This document shows, in pieces, positions 8,131-16,585 of a stretch of 64,000 nt of DNA. The position numbers were made by a program, and so were the translations under genes. Source of the DNA: JBBRGK01 sp036741355 (GTDB taxonomy: Bacteria > Chloroflexota > Dehalococcoidia > CAUJGQ01). Each line of letters starts with the position of its first letter. Position 1 is the first letter of the stretch. The stretch spans positions 30,023 through 94,022 of the forward strand of contig DAINSK010000008.1 of assembly GCA_036741355.1 (NCBI GenBank). The letters are read 5' to 3'. The notes beneath the pieces are model-generated. The model was not told where the DNA came from, ran no database searches, and was given only the letters and a program-made list of their open reading frames with translations.

Positions 8131-8941
8131 ATCTTCCGCTGCTAACGAGCGGTAGATCTGGCGTGTGGTCGATTTCGGCTTCTGGCTTCTCTGCGGGCGG
8201 GACGGCCGCAATGGCCGGATGCGCATGGCGACGCAGGAAGACGAACGATGCGGCGCCGATGATCAGCGATTCCAGCACCGTCATTCCCGCGATCAGCAGC
8301 GTCGCGTCCTGCCAAAAGCCCTCGGGGAACATTTGCACAAGGTGATCCCGCGCCGGATCCAGTTGCCAGTAGTTGTTTCCGAAGCTCAGCTCGTGAAAGC
8401 GCAGAAAGAGTGAATCGAAGCTGCCGGTGGCTGCCAGCACGCCAAATGCCACGATGAGAACGACCGTCACCAGGCAGGTCTGCAACGCGCGCCTTGCGAG
8501 CGCCTCGAAGCCCTCTTCCTGCCCCCATACGAAGACGCCGACGACGTAGGCGGCGACCAGGAAAAGGGCGATCGCCTCAACCGCGTACACGGCTCGCACG
8601 AGGCTCTTCACATCGTGCATGTGGAGAACCTCTTTCGAATTGAACAGCGGCACCACGTTCCCCGATTGGTCGTGGACCTTGGTGCGCAGGTAGTCGTCCG
8701 AGTTGAGGAAATAGGCGCGGATGTCCCGCGTTGCGTCGATCAGGTCCGACCGCGAGATGTGCGCGACCGAAGGGACATCGTAATGGTCGATGCTATACTG
8801 GTAGACACGTTGTTCGCTGAAAGCGAAACGAACGTTCGTGGTGAGGAGCGCCAACGGCAGCGCCACGAAGAACAAGGCGCGGACGTTCCAGCGCAGTAGA
8901 CGCCCGGAATTCACTGCCCTCAGCACCGACCCTCTCTTCAC
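8129..8941 (-). CDS. DUF1461 / TIGR01906 integral membrane protein
   Basis: A ~270-aa membrane protein of unknown function. It shows four hydrophobic segments, an extracytoplasmic loop after the first one (VYQYSIDHYDV) and a conserved block with FNSKEVLHMHDVKSLV. This pattern is characteristic of the TIGR01906/DUF1461 family. A C-terminal Pro/Glu-rich tail ends PLVSSGR. The GTG at 8941 (VKRGSVLRAV) is chosen because upstream extensions would run into the divergent mazG start. That leaves a ~31-bp divergent intergenic space. It is convergent with the FmdB gene across the DUF559 element. Confidence 0.75.
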   Translation of the reverse strand: MKRGSVLRAVNSGRLLRWNVRALFFVALPLALLTTNVRFAFSEQRVYQYSIDHYDVPSVAHISRSDLIDATRDIRAYFLNSDDYLRTKVHDQSGNVVPLFNSKEVLHMHDVKSLVRAVYAVEAIALFLVAAYVVGVFVWGQEEGFEALARRALQTCLVTVVLIVAFGVLAATGSFDSLFLRFHELSFGNNYWQLDPARDHLVQMFPEGFWQDATLLIAGMTVLESLIIGAASFVFLRRHAHPAIAAVPPAEKPEAEIDHTPDLPLVSSGR

Positions 8942-8972
8942 CGCCGTTATCCTATCACAGGGGTGAACGCAC

Positions 8973-10436
8973 ATGCCCATCACCGTGATCGGGCTCGGCC
9001 CCGGCGATCCCGGCCTCCTGACCCTCAATGCTCAACGCGCGCTCGCGTCCGCGGAAACTGTGTGGCTGCGTACCGCTCGCCACCCGGGCGTCGATTCGCT
9101 ACCCATCGGGCCCCGCTACGAGAACTTTGATGGGCTTTACGATTCGCTCGACAGCTTCGAATCCGTATACGCGGCCATCGTTCAGAACCTGCTTAGTGCA
9201 GCCGCAGACGGCGACGTCGTATACGCGGTTCCTGGTGATCCGCTCGTAGCAGAAGCGACCGTCCGCGGGCTGTTAGACGCGGCGCGGTCCGGCGGACCAG
9301 AGGTGCGGCTCATCCCCGGAGTAAGCTTTGTCGAGGCAGTGCTGCACATGCTCGCACTCGATCCTTTGGAGCACGGGCTCCAGATCGTCGACGCACTGGA
9401 GCCGTTCGCGGACCCAACCCGGCCGGCCCTGTTCGCCCAGGTACACGGCCGGCGCGTCGCCTCGCACCTCAAGATTGCGCTCTTAGATCGCTATCCGCCG
9501 GCGCATCGCGTCAAACTGGTGAGCGCCGCGGGCGTGTCCGGCGAAGAACGCGCGGACGAACTAGAGCTTGCAGAACTGGACCGCAACGAACTGTCCGGTC
9601 ACCTATCCACGCTGTACGTGCCCGCGCTGCCACTCGAAGAGAACCGCCGCACTTTTGGCGGCGTGCAAGCGATCGTTCACCGCCTCTACGCCCCCGGCGG
9701 CTGTCCGTGGGATCGAGAACAGACCCACGAGACGCTGAAGCCGAACTTGCTCGAGGAGGCCTATGAGGCGCTGCAGGCGCTGGACGAAAACGACCCGCAC
9801 GCCTTGAGCGAGGAGCTGGGAGACCTGCTGCTGCAGATCGCGCTCCACACGGAGATTGCCGAAGAGGCAGGCGAGTTCTCGTACGGGGACGTTTTCGAGT
9901 CCATTGCCGGCAAGCTGATACGCCGCCACCCGCACGTCTTCGGCGACGTGAAAGCCGACAATGCCGAAGCCGTGATCGCCAACTGGCAAAGGACGAAAGA
10001 GGCCGAGAAGGCGGAGCGTGCGGCGGCCATCGGCGGCGACACCGAGCCCGAATCACTGCTGGCGGGAGTGCCGAGGGCGATGCCGTCGTTGGCCTACGCC
10101 CAGGCCGTCCAGGGCCGAGCGGCCGCGGTCGGTTTCGATTGGCCGAAGGTAGAAGACGTGCTCGACAAACTCAGCGAAGAGGTCGCGGAGCTACGCCGAG
10201 CGGCAAACCACACCGAACGGCTCGACGAGTTCGGCGACGTGGTCTTCGTTCTGGCCAACCTGGCCCGCTGGCTGAAGATCGACGCCGAGGAAGCCGGAAG
10301 GATGGCTGGGGCGAAGTTCTACCGGCGCTTCTCAGCAGTTGAACACCTGGCGCGCGCCGAGGGAAAGCGGCTCTCGGAGATGACCCTTACTGAGGTGGAC
10401 GCTCTGTGGGACCAGGTCAAACAAGCCGAGGCGTGA
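8973..10436 (+). CDS. mazG: MazG nucleotide pyrophosphohydrolase fused to tetrapyrrole-methylase-like domain
   Basis: A 487-aa YabN-type two-domain protein. Residues 1-~215 form a SAM-dependent tetrapyrrole methylase-like domain that starts ITVIGLGPGDPGLLT and includes VPGDPLVAEATV. From ~240 the MazG domain begins at GCPWDREQTHETL and carries the EEAYEAL and EELGDLLLQIALH metal-binding acidic motifs. A second MazG half lies near residues 390-480 (ELRRAANHTERLDEFGDVVF). MazG hydrolyses non-canonical and excess NTPs to NMPs, a house-cleaning role. AGGGGTG at ~8958 is a good ribosome site for the ATG at 8973. Confidence 0.93.
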   Translation: MPITVIGLGPGDPGLLTLNAQRALASAETVWLRTARHPGVDSLPIGPRYENFDGLYDSLDSFESVYAAIVQNLLSAAADGDVVYAVPGDPLVAEATVRGLLDAARSGGPEVRLIPGVSFVEAVLHMLALDPLEHGLQIVDALEPFADPTRPALFAQVHGRRVASHLKIALLDRYPPAHRVKLVSAAGVSGEERADELELAELDRNELSGHLSTLYVPALPLEENRRTFGGVQAIVHRLYAPGGCPWDREQTHETLKPNLLEEAYEALQALDENDPHALSEELGDLLLQIALHTEIAEEAGEFSYGDVFESIAGKLIRRHPHVFGDVKADNAEAVIANWQRTKEAEKAERAAAIGGDTEPESLLAGVPRAMPSLAYAQAVQGRAAAVGFDWPKVEDVLDKLSEEVAELRRAANHTERLDEFGDVVFVLANLARWLKIDAEEAGRMAGAKFYRRFSAVEHLARAEGKRLSEMTLTEVDALWDQVKQAEA

Positions 10437-10510
10437 GCGGATACTTCATTTGGCTTACGCGATCATTCCGACTTGCTTCCCTTTTGTAAGTCTTTGTAAG
10501 CCGGTTGTCA

Positions 10511-10540
10511 TTGCGGAGCCGCACGCGACGTGGCTACACT
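10511..10540 (+). promoter_or_regulatory. Possible sigma-70 promoter for the thioredoxin-like gene
   Basis: TTGCGG (10511-10516), an 18-bp spacer and TACACT (10535-10540) form a plausible -35/-10 pair in the 165-bp gap after mazG. Just upstream there is a short direct repeat, TGTAAGTC and TGTAAGCC (around 10486-10502). The gene's GGAGGA ribosome site is at 10588-10593. The match to consensus is moderate only. Confidence 0.35.
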
Positions 10541-10601
10541 GACCGAATAGGAGGCTATTCCGGCTAGAGCCGGTTGGCCTCGAGAGTGGAGGACGAACGA
10601 C

Positions 10602-11177
10602 ATGGTCACCAAGCAGGATGTAGTCACACCGCAGCGCTTTGCTTCGGCGATGACCTATCAGCAATACATCGATCAGATCGGTCAGAACAAAGACGAGTTC
10701 ACGTCAAACTACGCGGGAACGGCTGTTCCGCAGGAACTGAAGCAGCGGCTGCAGGCACTGGTTGCAAAGCCGAACGGACCGAAAAAGGTCCTGGTACTCG
10801 GCGAAGACTGGTGCCCGGACGTCTTCCGCGGCATGCCGGTCGTCGCCCGCATCGCCGAGGCCGCGGGCATGGAAATGAAGGTGATGCCTCGCGACCAGAA
10901 CCTCGACGTCATGAACAACTACCTCAACAAGGGCGAGTTCCAGTCGGTTCCTACCTTGCTTTTCTACACGAAGGACATGGAGCTTATCCTGGCATGGCAC
11001 GAGCGCCCGCAGAAGGCGAACGACGAGATGCCCGAGATGCGCAAACTATACGAAGGCCGCTCGCGCGAAGAGGCCATGCCGGACATTAAGAAGTTCCGCG
11101 CTGGACCGATCTGGGCCGGCTGGCGCCAGGCCACGATTGAAGAGATCACGAGGCTACTGGAAGAAAAAGTAGCCTGA
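10602..11177 (+). CDS. Thioredoxin-family protein
   Basis: A 191-aa cytoplasmic protein. The thioredoxin-like core shows VLVLGEDWCPDVFRGMPVVARI, where the active-site position reads WCPDV, so only one of the two redox cysteines is present. It then has VPTLLFYTKDMELILAWHERP with the cis-Pro of the fold. An ~70-residue N-terminal segment starts MVTKQDVVTPQRF, and a C-terminal helical extension ends TRLLEEKVA. The single-Cys site argues against a classical disulfide reductase; a monothiol redox or peroxide-handling role is possible. A GGAGGA ribosome site precedes the ATG. An intrinsic terminator follows immediately. Confidence 0.8.
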   Translation: MVTKQDVVTPQRFASAMTYQQYIDQIGQNKDEFTSNYAGTAVPQELKQRLQALVAKPNGPKKVLVLGEDWCPDVFRGMPVVARIAEAAGMEMKVMPRDQNLDVMNNYLNKGEFQSVPTLLFYTKDMELILAWHERPQKANDEMPEMRKLYEGRSREEAMPDIKKFRAGPIWAGWRQATIEEITRLLEEKVA

Positions 11178-11200
11178 CGCCCAAGTACGCGCGGAATACG

Positions 11201-11238
11201 ACAGCCGGTCTCGCAAAAGGGGCCGGCTGTTTTTGTTT
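11201..11238 (+). terminator. Rho-independent terminator
   Basis: The stem ACAGCCGG (11201-11208) pairs with CCGGCTGT (11223-11230) and is followed by TTTTGTTT. It lies 24 bp after the thioredoxin-like stop and just before the convergent mscS stop. Confidence 0.85.
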
Positions 11239-11245
11239 CACCGAA

Positions 11246-12127
11246 TTAGCCCGGGCCGGCCCGCGGAACCGCGGGCGGAGGCGCCGCGACCGTGTAGCGG
11301 ATGCCCGCGGCGTCAAACGCCTCGGTCAACCGGCGCCGGTACTCGAATCCGACCTTGGCCTGCGCGCCCGGGCGCACCTTGCCGATCATGCGCAGCGTGA
11401 CCCCCTTTTCATCGATCGACTCGATCCGTACCGGTTGCGGTGGTTCCAGCACATCGGCGCTTATATTTGGGTCGTCGGTCAGCGCTGTCCCCGTTTGGGC
11501 TGCGATCTTGATCGCTTGTTCGAGGTTTGTCGCGTGCGAAATCAGTACGGCGACGCTCACGCCTGAATAACCGCGCGTTAAATTAGTGGAAACCTGGATC
11601 GAGCTATTCGGCACCGAGTGAACGCTGCCGTCGACGTCGCGGAGCACCGTACGCCGCAAGGTGATGTCTTCGACGATGCCCGACACGCCGGCAATTGTGA
11701 CAGAGTCTCCGCGGCGATACTGGTTTTCGCCCAAGATGAAGATGCCGTTGATCGTGTCCTTTACCATGCTCTGGGCGCCGAGGCCGATCGCAATGCCGCT
11801 GATGCCGAGCCCGGTGATCACCGGCGCAATGTTGTATCCGACCTCGCTCAGGACAATGAAGATGCCAATCAAGAAAATCCCGGCTATCGCCAGCCGCACG
11901 AGCACGTGGCTCAGCGTCTCGGCGCGCTTCTCGAGCTCGGGGCGGTCCGGCTCCAACGCGTTCCGGTAGACCGAACGGCGCACTGCCTTGGGCACCGCGT
12001 GCTGCAGGATTTGCTTTGCTGCGACCATGGCGATCACGATCGCCAGGACACGCAGTCCGTGCGTCGCAAACCAATCCCCGACGCTGGTGCGGGTCAGCCG
12101 GACGGCGAGCATGTACGAGCCGAACAC
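11246..12127 (-). CDS. MscS-family mechanosensitive ion channel
   Basis: A 293-aa small-conductance mechanosensitive channel. Two to three N-terminal transmembrane helices lead to the pore-lining TM3 motif VITGLGISGIAIGLGAQSMVKD. The MscS beta domain follows (GDSVTIAGVSGIVEDITLRRTVLRD) with HSVPNSSI. The cytoplasmic alpha/beta domain completes the protein. It releases solutes during hypo-osmotic shock. The GTG start at 12127 overlaps the pcrA stop by one base (TAGTG), which points to translational coupling; an ATG at 12112 is the alternative start. Confidence 0.92.
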   Translation of the reverse strand: MFGSYMLAVRLTRTSVGDWFATHGLRVLAIVIAMVAAKQILQHAVPKAVRRSVYRNALEPDRPELEKRAETLSHVLVRLAIAGIFLIGIFIVLSEVGYNIAPVITGLGISGIAIGLGAQSMVKDTINGIFILGENQYRRGDSVTIAGVSGIVEDITLRRTVLRDVDGSVHSVPNSSIQVSTNLTRGYSGVSVAVLISHATNLEQAIKIAAQTGTALTDDPNISADVLEPPQPVRIESIDEKGVTLRMIGKVRPGAQAKVGFEYRRRLTEAFDAAGIRYTVAAPPPAVPRAGPG

Positions 12128-14415
12128 TACGCGTTACCCGAGACGGCGACCTTTTCCAACGGCGCAAAGCTCAGCAACAGTTTCTTGATTCCCAGCTCTC
12201 CCTTGAACGCGACCGTCACTTCGACGTCTCCGTCTCGCGGCGTCGCCGTAATCACGATACCCTGACCGAACTGCGCGTGACGAACGACGTCACCCTTTTC
12301 GTATGCGCACACTGCATCGTCGGTTTCCGGCTCCGGCGGACGGGTGGCGAACGAGACGATCCGCTCGCGTACGCGCCGCGGTCCGGAATATTGTGCTTCT
12401 GCGCGGCTGCGCGTCGTCGTAAGCGACACAGGGATATCGCGCAAGTAGCGCGACGGGTCGTTGTACGTCGCCGAACCCCAACTTGCCCGGCGAAAGGCGA
12501 AGGACAGGTGCAGACGCTCACGGGCACGGGTGATACCGACGTAGCACAGCCGCCGCTCTTCCTCCATCTGCTCGGGGTCGTCGGCAGAACGAGAATGGGG
12601 CAACAACCCCTCCTCCATGCCGGTGATGAACACGACCGGGAATTCGAGACCCTTGGCCGCGTGCAGGGTTATTAACGTCACCGCGTCCTGCCGTTGATCA
12701 AGTTCGTCGACGTCCGAGACGAGCGCGACATCTTCGAGAAAAGCGGCCAGCGCCGATAGCGGCACGATGTCCTCGGATGGCGCCGCGTCCGGCCCGCGCT
12801 CATTGCCGATCTCTTCGACGGCCTTGTCATACTGCATTGCCAGTCCACCGAGCTCTTCGACGTTCCGCCAGCGCTCTTCACCGTCATCGAAGCTGTCGAT
12901 AAGAAAGCGCTGGTAGTCGATCCGTTCCAGCACCTCTTTCAACAGGACTCCAACAGGCTCCCGTTCGGCCAGTTCGATGAACTCGTTGAGCATGCGCACA
13001 AAGTTCACCAGCAGCCGCGCGGCACGGGTGTTGAATGGCGGCGGCGTCCCTGTCGGTGCATCGCTTAAACCCTGGTCGCGGTCGTGCAACACCTGCAATG
13101 CGTAGTATGGCGGCACGCCGAGCTCCTTCGCCCATGCCGCCAGGTCGCTTAACGTTGAAGCACCGATACCGCGAGATGGTGTGTTGATGGCCCGCGCCAG
13201 GCTGATACCGTCACGGGGATTGTTGATCAGGCGCAGGTAGGCGAGGACATCCTTCACCTCGCGTCGCTCGTAGAATCGTGTGCCCCCGATCAGCCGGTAA
13301 CGAGTACCGGACCGTACCAGCGCCTCTTCCAGCACACGGGACTGGGCGTTCGTGCGGTACATGACGGCGAAGTCTCTTGGCCGCCGGCCGGAACGCAACC
13401 CCGCGGCGATCTCACGCACCACGTACGCTGCTTCGCCGTCGTCGTCCATCGCTTCAAAGATGGTTACGGGCAGCCCCTTCTCGTTCTCGGTCCACAGCCC
13501 TTTTTCGCGCCGCGTGCCCGATGCAGCGATGACGCCTTGTGCCGCGTCGAGGATGTTTTGCGTCGAGCGATAGTTTTGCTCGAGCAGGACGGTTCTGGCG
13601 CCGGGAAAGTCGTGTTCGAAATTGAGGATGTTGCGGATATCGGCTGCCCGCCAACGATAGATCGACTGGTCTGGGTCGCCCACGACGCAGATGTTCCCGT
13701 GACCTTGCGCAAGTTGGCGCATCAACGCGTACTGGACGATGTTCGTATCCTGAAACTCGTCCACGAGTACGTACAAGAAACGGTCCTGGTACTTCTTCAG
13801 CACCTCCGGCGCCACGACGAACAGGTCGAGGGTTCTTGTGAGCAGGTCGTCGAAGTCGACAGCGTTGTGCTGTTCCAACGCAGCCTGGTACCCACGGTAC
13901 GACCGGGCGACGATCTCCTCAAAATAGGAGCTGACCGCGCGTGAATACTCTTCAGGGCCGCAAAGCTCGTTTTTCGCTTTTGAAATCGCGCTCAGCACCG
14001 CGCGCGGGTTCGTTTGCTTCGGGTCGACGCCGAGCTCCGCGCAAACCCGCTTGACGATGTTGAGCTGGTCGCCGTCGTCAAAGATCGCGAAGTTGCGGTT
14101 GAGGCCAATGGCCGCGCCTTCCACTCGCAAGATGCGCGCACAGACCGAATGGAACGTTCCCAGGGTTACGTCGCGGGCGGTCGCGCCGAGAAGCGCCTCA
14201 ACGCGCTCGCGCATCTCGCGGGCCGCCTTGTTCGTGAAGGTGACCGCCAGAATGCGCCACGGTCGCACGTCGCGATCGGCGACCAGGTACGCGATGCGGT
14301 GGCTGATGACCCGCGTCTTGCCGCTGCCCGGACCGGCGAGAATCAGCAGCGGACCCTCCACCGAGGTGACGGCCTCACGCTGGCGGGGATTCAAACCCGC
14401 GAGGAGCGCTTCCAT
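12127..14415 (-). CDS. pcrA: UvrD/PcrA-type ATP-dependent DNA helicase
   Basis: A 762-aa superfamily 1A 3'-5' helicase for nucleotide-excision and recombination repair. It starts MEALLAGLNPRQREAV, the usual PcrA start, with the Q motif and then Walker A LAGPGSGKTRV. Motif Ia is TFTNKAAREM, motif II is VDEFQDTN, motif III is VVGDPDQSIYRWR, motif IV is QNYRSTQNIL and motif V is HAAKGLEFPVVFI. The C-terminal PcrA tail (KGDVVRHAQFGQGIVI) is the RNA-polymerase-binding Tudor-like fold. Upstream in-frame codons to 14520 are ignored because they cover the divergent promoter region. Confidence 0.95.
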   Translation of the reverse strand: MEALLAGLNPRQREAVTSVEGPLLILAGPGSGKTRVISHRIAYLVADRDVRPWRILAVTFTNKAAREMRERVEALLGATARDVTLGTFHSVCARILRVEGAAIGLNRNFAIFDDGDQLNIVKRVCAELGVDPKQTNPRAVLSAISKAKNELCGPEEYSRAVSSYFEEIVARSYRGYQAALEQHNAVDFDDLLTRTLDLFVVAPEVLKKYQDRFLYVLVDEFQDTNIVQYALMRQLAQGHGNICVVGDPDQSIYRWRAADIRNILNFEHDFPGARTVLLEQNYRSTQNILDAAQGVIAASGTRREKGLWTENEKGLPVTIFEAMDDDGEAAYVVREIAAGLRSGRRPRDFAVMYRTNAQSRVLEEALVRSGTRYRLIGGTRFYERREVKDVLAYLRLINNPRDGISLARAINTPSRGIGASTLSDLAAWAKELGVPPYYALQVLHDRDQGLSDAPTGTPPPFNTRAARLLVNFVRMLNEFIELAEREPVGVLLKEVLERIDYQRFLIDSFDDGEERWRNVEELGGLAMQYDKAVEEIGNERGPDAAPSEDIVPLSALAAFLEDVALVSDVDELDQRQDAVTLITLHAAKGLEFPVVFITGMEEGLLPHSRSADDPEQMEEERRLCYVGITRARERLHLSFAFRRASWGSATYNDPSRYLRDIPVSLTTTRSRAEAQYSGPRRVRERIVSFATRPPEPETDDAVCAYEKGDVVRHAQFGQGIVITATPRDGDVEVTVAFKGELGIKKLLLSFAPLEKVAVSGNA

Positions 14416-14547
14416 ACAGAATTTCACCCGGTCACGAGGCGCATATAGACGTACAAAAGGCCGCGAACCGGCCGCCTGCATACGAGCCGATATCGGGCCA
14501 CTACTGTAATATGGTAACACGTCGGGATGGCCTGGACCGCGTTCGCG

Positions 14548-14576
14548 TTTCGTCTATCGCGACCGTACGATATAAT
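14548..14576 (+). promoter_or_regulatory. Promoter with consensus -10
   Basis: A perfect TATAAT (14571-14576) has TTTCGT (14548-14553) 17 bp upstream as a weak -35. It lies in the divergent space between pcrA and the zinc-ribbon gene and would give a ~57-nt leader before the ATG at 14640, which has GGAGCGAGGA ahead of it. Confidence 0.55.
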
Positions 14577-14639
14577 CCGGCGCAGGTTACAGCGCCCACG
14601 CGGGTCGATTACCGCGGCCACCCCGGAGCGAGGAACTGC

Positions 14640-15233
14640 ATGGTCTCCTGGACACAGCCCGGCGCGGGAACGCTCGCCGTTTCATGGCCGGGTGGTAGCT
14701 GGCAGGACACGGCAAAACTCGCCGGAGCGCTGGTCGCGACCTACATCGTCGTTCTGTGGGTTGCGGCGCTGATCTGGGTATACCGCGATATCCGTGACCG
14801 GTCGCGTGACCCGTTCTACCACGCTGTCGCCGTCTTCGTCGTGCTGGTCTTCAACCTTCCCGGCCTGTGGCTGTACTTGATCCTGCGCCCTAAGGTGACG
14901 CTCGCCGAAGCCTACGAGCGCACGCTCGAAGAAGAGGCGCTGCTGCAGGAGTTGGAAGACCAGAAAGGGTGTCCCACCTGCCACCGGCGGGTGCTGGATG
15001 AGTACATCGTCTGCCCAACCTGCACGACCCAACTGAAAGAGCCGTGTCCGCAGTGCGCCAAGCCGCTGAGCTACTCGTGGGCCGCATGCCCCTTTTGCGC
15101 GACGCCGCGCCGGCAGCGCAGCCGCACCGGCGGCGACGAAGAGGCAACCGTGCCACTTCCCCGCATTCCGGCGACGACTTCGCAGACCACCCAGCCCCTG
15201 CGCGCCGGCCCCGTCGTGCCGAGACCGGAGTAA
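14640..15233 (+). CDS. Membrane protein with C-terminal double zinc ribbon
   Basis: A 197-aa protein starting MVSWTQPG. Two transmembrane helices (LVATYIVVLWVAALIWVY and FYHAVAVFVVLVFNLPGLWLY) are joined by a charged loop (RDIRDRSRDP). A short coiled region (YERTLEEEALLQELEDQ) leads to a double zinc ribbon with four CxxC knuckles: CPTC, CPTC, CPQC and CPFC. A Pro/Thr-rich tail closes the protein. The helices would place the zinc ribbon in the cytoplasm. Its role is unknown; such ribbons often bind proteins or nucleic acid. A ribosome site GGAGCGAGGA precedes the ATG. Confidence 0.75.
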   Translation: MVSWTQPGAGTLAVSWPGGSWQDTAKLAGALVATYIVVLWVAALIWVYRDIRDRSRDPFYHAVAVFVVLVFNLPGLWLYLILRPKVTLAEAYERTLEEEALLQELEDQKGCPTCHRRVLDEYIVCPTCTTQLKEPCPQCAKPLSYSWAACPFCATPRRQRSRTGGDEEATVPLPRIPATTSQTTQPLRAGPVVPRPE

Positions 15234-15250
15234 GCGCCTTCGCGCCGACC

Positions 15251-15290
15251 TAACCCCCGGCCCCTTCCCTAAAGGAGGGAAGGGGAGCTT
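15251..15290. repeat. Solo C/G-rich hairpin of the window's repeat family
   Basis: CCCCTTCCCT (15261-15270) and AGGGAAGGGG (15276-15285) form a perfect 10-bp stem with a 5-nt AAAGG loop, preceded by TAACCCCCGG. It lies between two same-strand genes. The base composition and the flanking CCCCC resemble the repeats at 7.6, 8.1, 18.2 and 33.9 kb. Confidence 0.7.
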
Positions 15291-15328
15291 ATAGTCGGTA
15301 GTTGGTGAAGCATTTCGGAGCAGAACCA

Positions 15329-15871
15329 ATGCCACGCCTTGAACCTCCGACCCGCGAGGCGCTCTTGCCTGTAGACCAGGCAATTTGGGACGAGATCGTC
15401 GGCTCACGCGGCCGGGTAATCGGGCCCTATCTGCCGCTGATGAAGATGCCAGCGCTGGCGCAACGGGTGGCGGCGCTCGGCGAACAGTTGCGCTTCCATT
15501 CATTGCTGCCCGCCGCCGACCGCGAATTGGCGATCCTGGCGACCGGCCGGGAGGTCGGCGCGAAGTTTGAGTGGGCCGCGCACGAACCAATCGCCCGTCG
15601 CGAGGGAACGCGATCGGAAGCAATCGAAGCCGTTCGGAGCCAGGGTCCGCTCGATGCCCTGAGCGGCCGCGAACGATTGATCATCACCGTCGTCCGCTCG
15701 CTCTACCGAGATCACACCCTCTCCGATACGCTGCATGCCCAGGCGATTAAAGACCTCGGCGAGCAGACGCTTGTAGAGCTGGTAACGCTCACCGGGTTCT
15801 ACGGCCTGATCGGTTTTGTACTCAACGCGTTCGAGATACCGCTTCCTGAAGGGGCACAGCAGCCGTTCTGA
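15329..15871 (+). CDS. Carboxymuconolactone decarboxylase (CMD/AhpD-like) family protein
   Basis: A 180-aa all-helical protein starting MPRLEPPTREAL with GGAGCAG before it. It has the CMD-family core: GPYLPLMKMPALAQRVAALGE, then RELAILATGREVGAKFEWAAHEPIA. The position usually occupied by the CxxC/H peroxidase motif reads EWAAHEP, so the redox cysteines are missing and only the His remains. That favours a CMD-type lyase or uncharacterised branch over an AhpD peroxidase. A second helical half (LIITVVRSLYRDHTLSD) carries the usual fold. The substrate cannot be told from sequence. Confidence 0.85.
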   Translation: MPRLEPPTREALLPVDQAIWDEIVGSRGRVIGPYLPLMKMPALAQRVAALGEQLRFHSLLPAADRELAILATGREVGAKFEWAAHEPIARREGTRSEAIEAVRSQGPLDALSGRERLIITVVRSLYRDHTLSDTLHAQAIKDLGEQTLVELVTLTGFYGLIGFVLNAFEIPLPEGAQQPF

Positions 15872-15936
15872 CTATTTTCTTGAATCCGGGAATGACGGCT
15901 TCCGAAGAGACAATCCTAAGAACCTTGGAGTAAAAG

Positions 15937-16494
15937 ATGCTTCTGCGGATCCCCGCCGCCCTTGCGATCCTCGTCGTCGTCCTCGTTTTCAGCGGACCTC
16001 CTGCGCTGAACGCTCAGCCCGCACCAGCCAGGAGCCCGGCAGCAAGAGCGCTGAGCCAGTACATTGCGCCGAACTATCCGCCGAGCCTGTACGACGAGGT
16101 AACCAACACAGATTATGTCGAAGCTCGGCCGGAACTCGCGGACGCCGTGGCTGCCTTCGGGCGAATTACCGGCGTCGAGACGGATCACCTGAACCTGGGC
16201 GACGGCCATTCCAACGGCGTGCTCACGATCGACCTTTTCGATTCTCCCGCGGATGCCTGGGCTTTCGGACAAGCGTTTGTCGCGGCTGAAGACCCCGGCG
16301 AAGACCTGGCCGACCTTAGTCTGGGGGACGCTAGTCTCGGCAGCGATACGTTTATTGTTTTTCAACGGGGACGCGTCTTCGTCACGCTCGTTACGATCTC
16401 GGAGTACCAGGCGGGCAGTATCTACACGACAGACCTGTTGAACATCGCGGGCCTCGTGGACGCCCGCATCGTCGCAGCGCCACCAGGGGATTAG
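15937..16494 (+). CDS. Secreted protein of unknown function
   Basis: A 185-aa protein with a clear signal peptide (MLLRIPAALAILVVVLVFSG, cleavage near ALNA-QP). The mature part is a compact alpha/beta domain without cysteines, including ELADAVAAFGRITGVETDHL, LTIDLFDSPADAWAFGQ and VFVTLVTISEYQAGSIYTTDLL. I do not recognise the family. A GGAGTAAAAG ribosome site precedes the ATG. It lies between the CMD-family gene and the convergent DRTGG gene. Confidence 0.7.
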   Translation: MLLRIPAALAILVVVLVFSGPPALNAQPAPARSPAARALSQYIAPNYPPSLYDEVTNTDYVEARPELADAVAAFGRITGVETDHLNLGDGHSNGVLTIDLFDSPADAWAFGQAFVAAEDPGEDLADLSLGDASLGSDTFIVFQRGRVFVTLVTISEYQAGSIYTTDLLNIAGLVDARIVAAPPGD

Positions 16495-16585
16495 ACCAGT
16501 TTGCTGTGCGTGGTTCGGGTTGGCAACGTGCGCGGACGTCCGACGCAGTGGTATTAGATCTGAGCTTAACCTGCCCGAACCGGAG

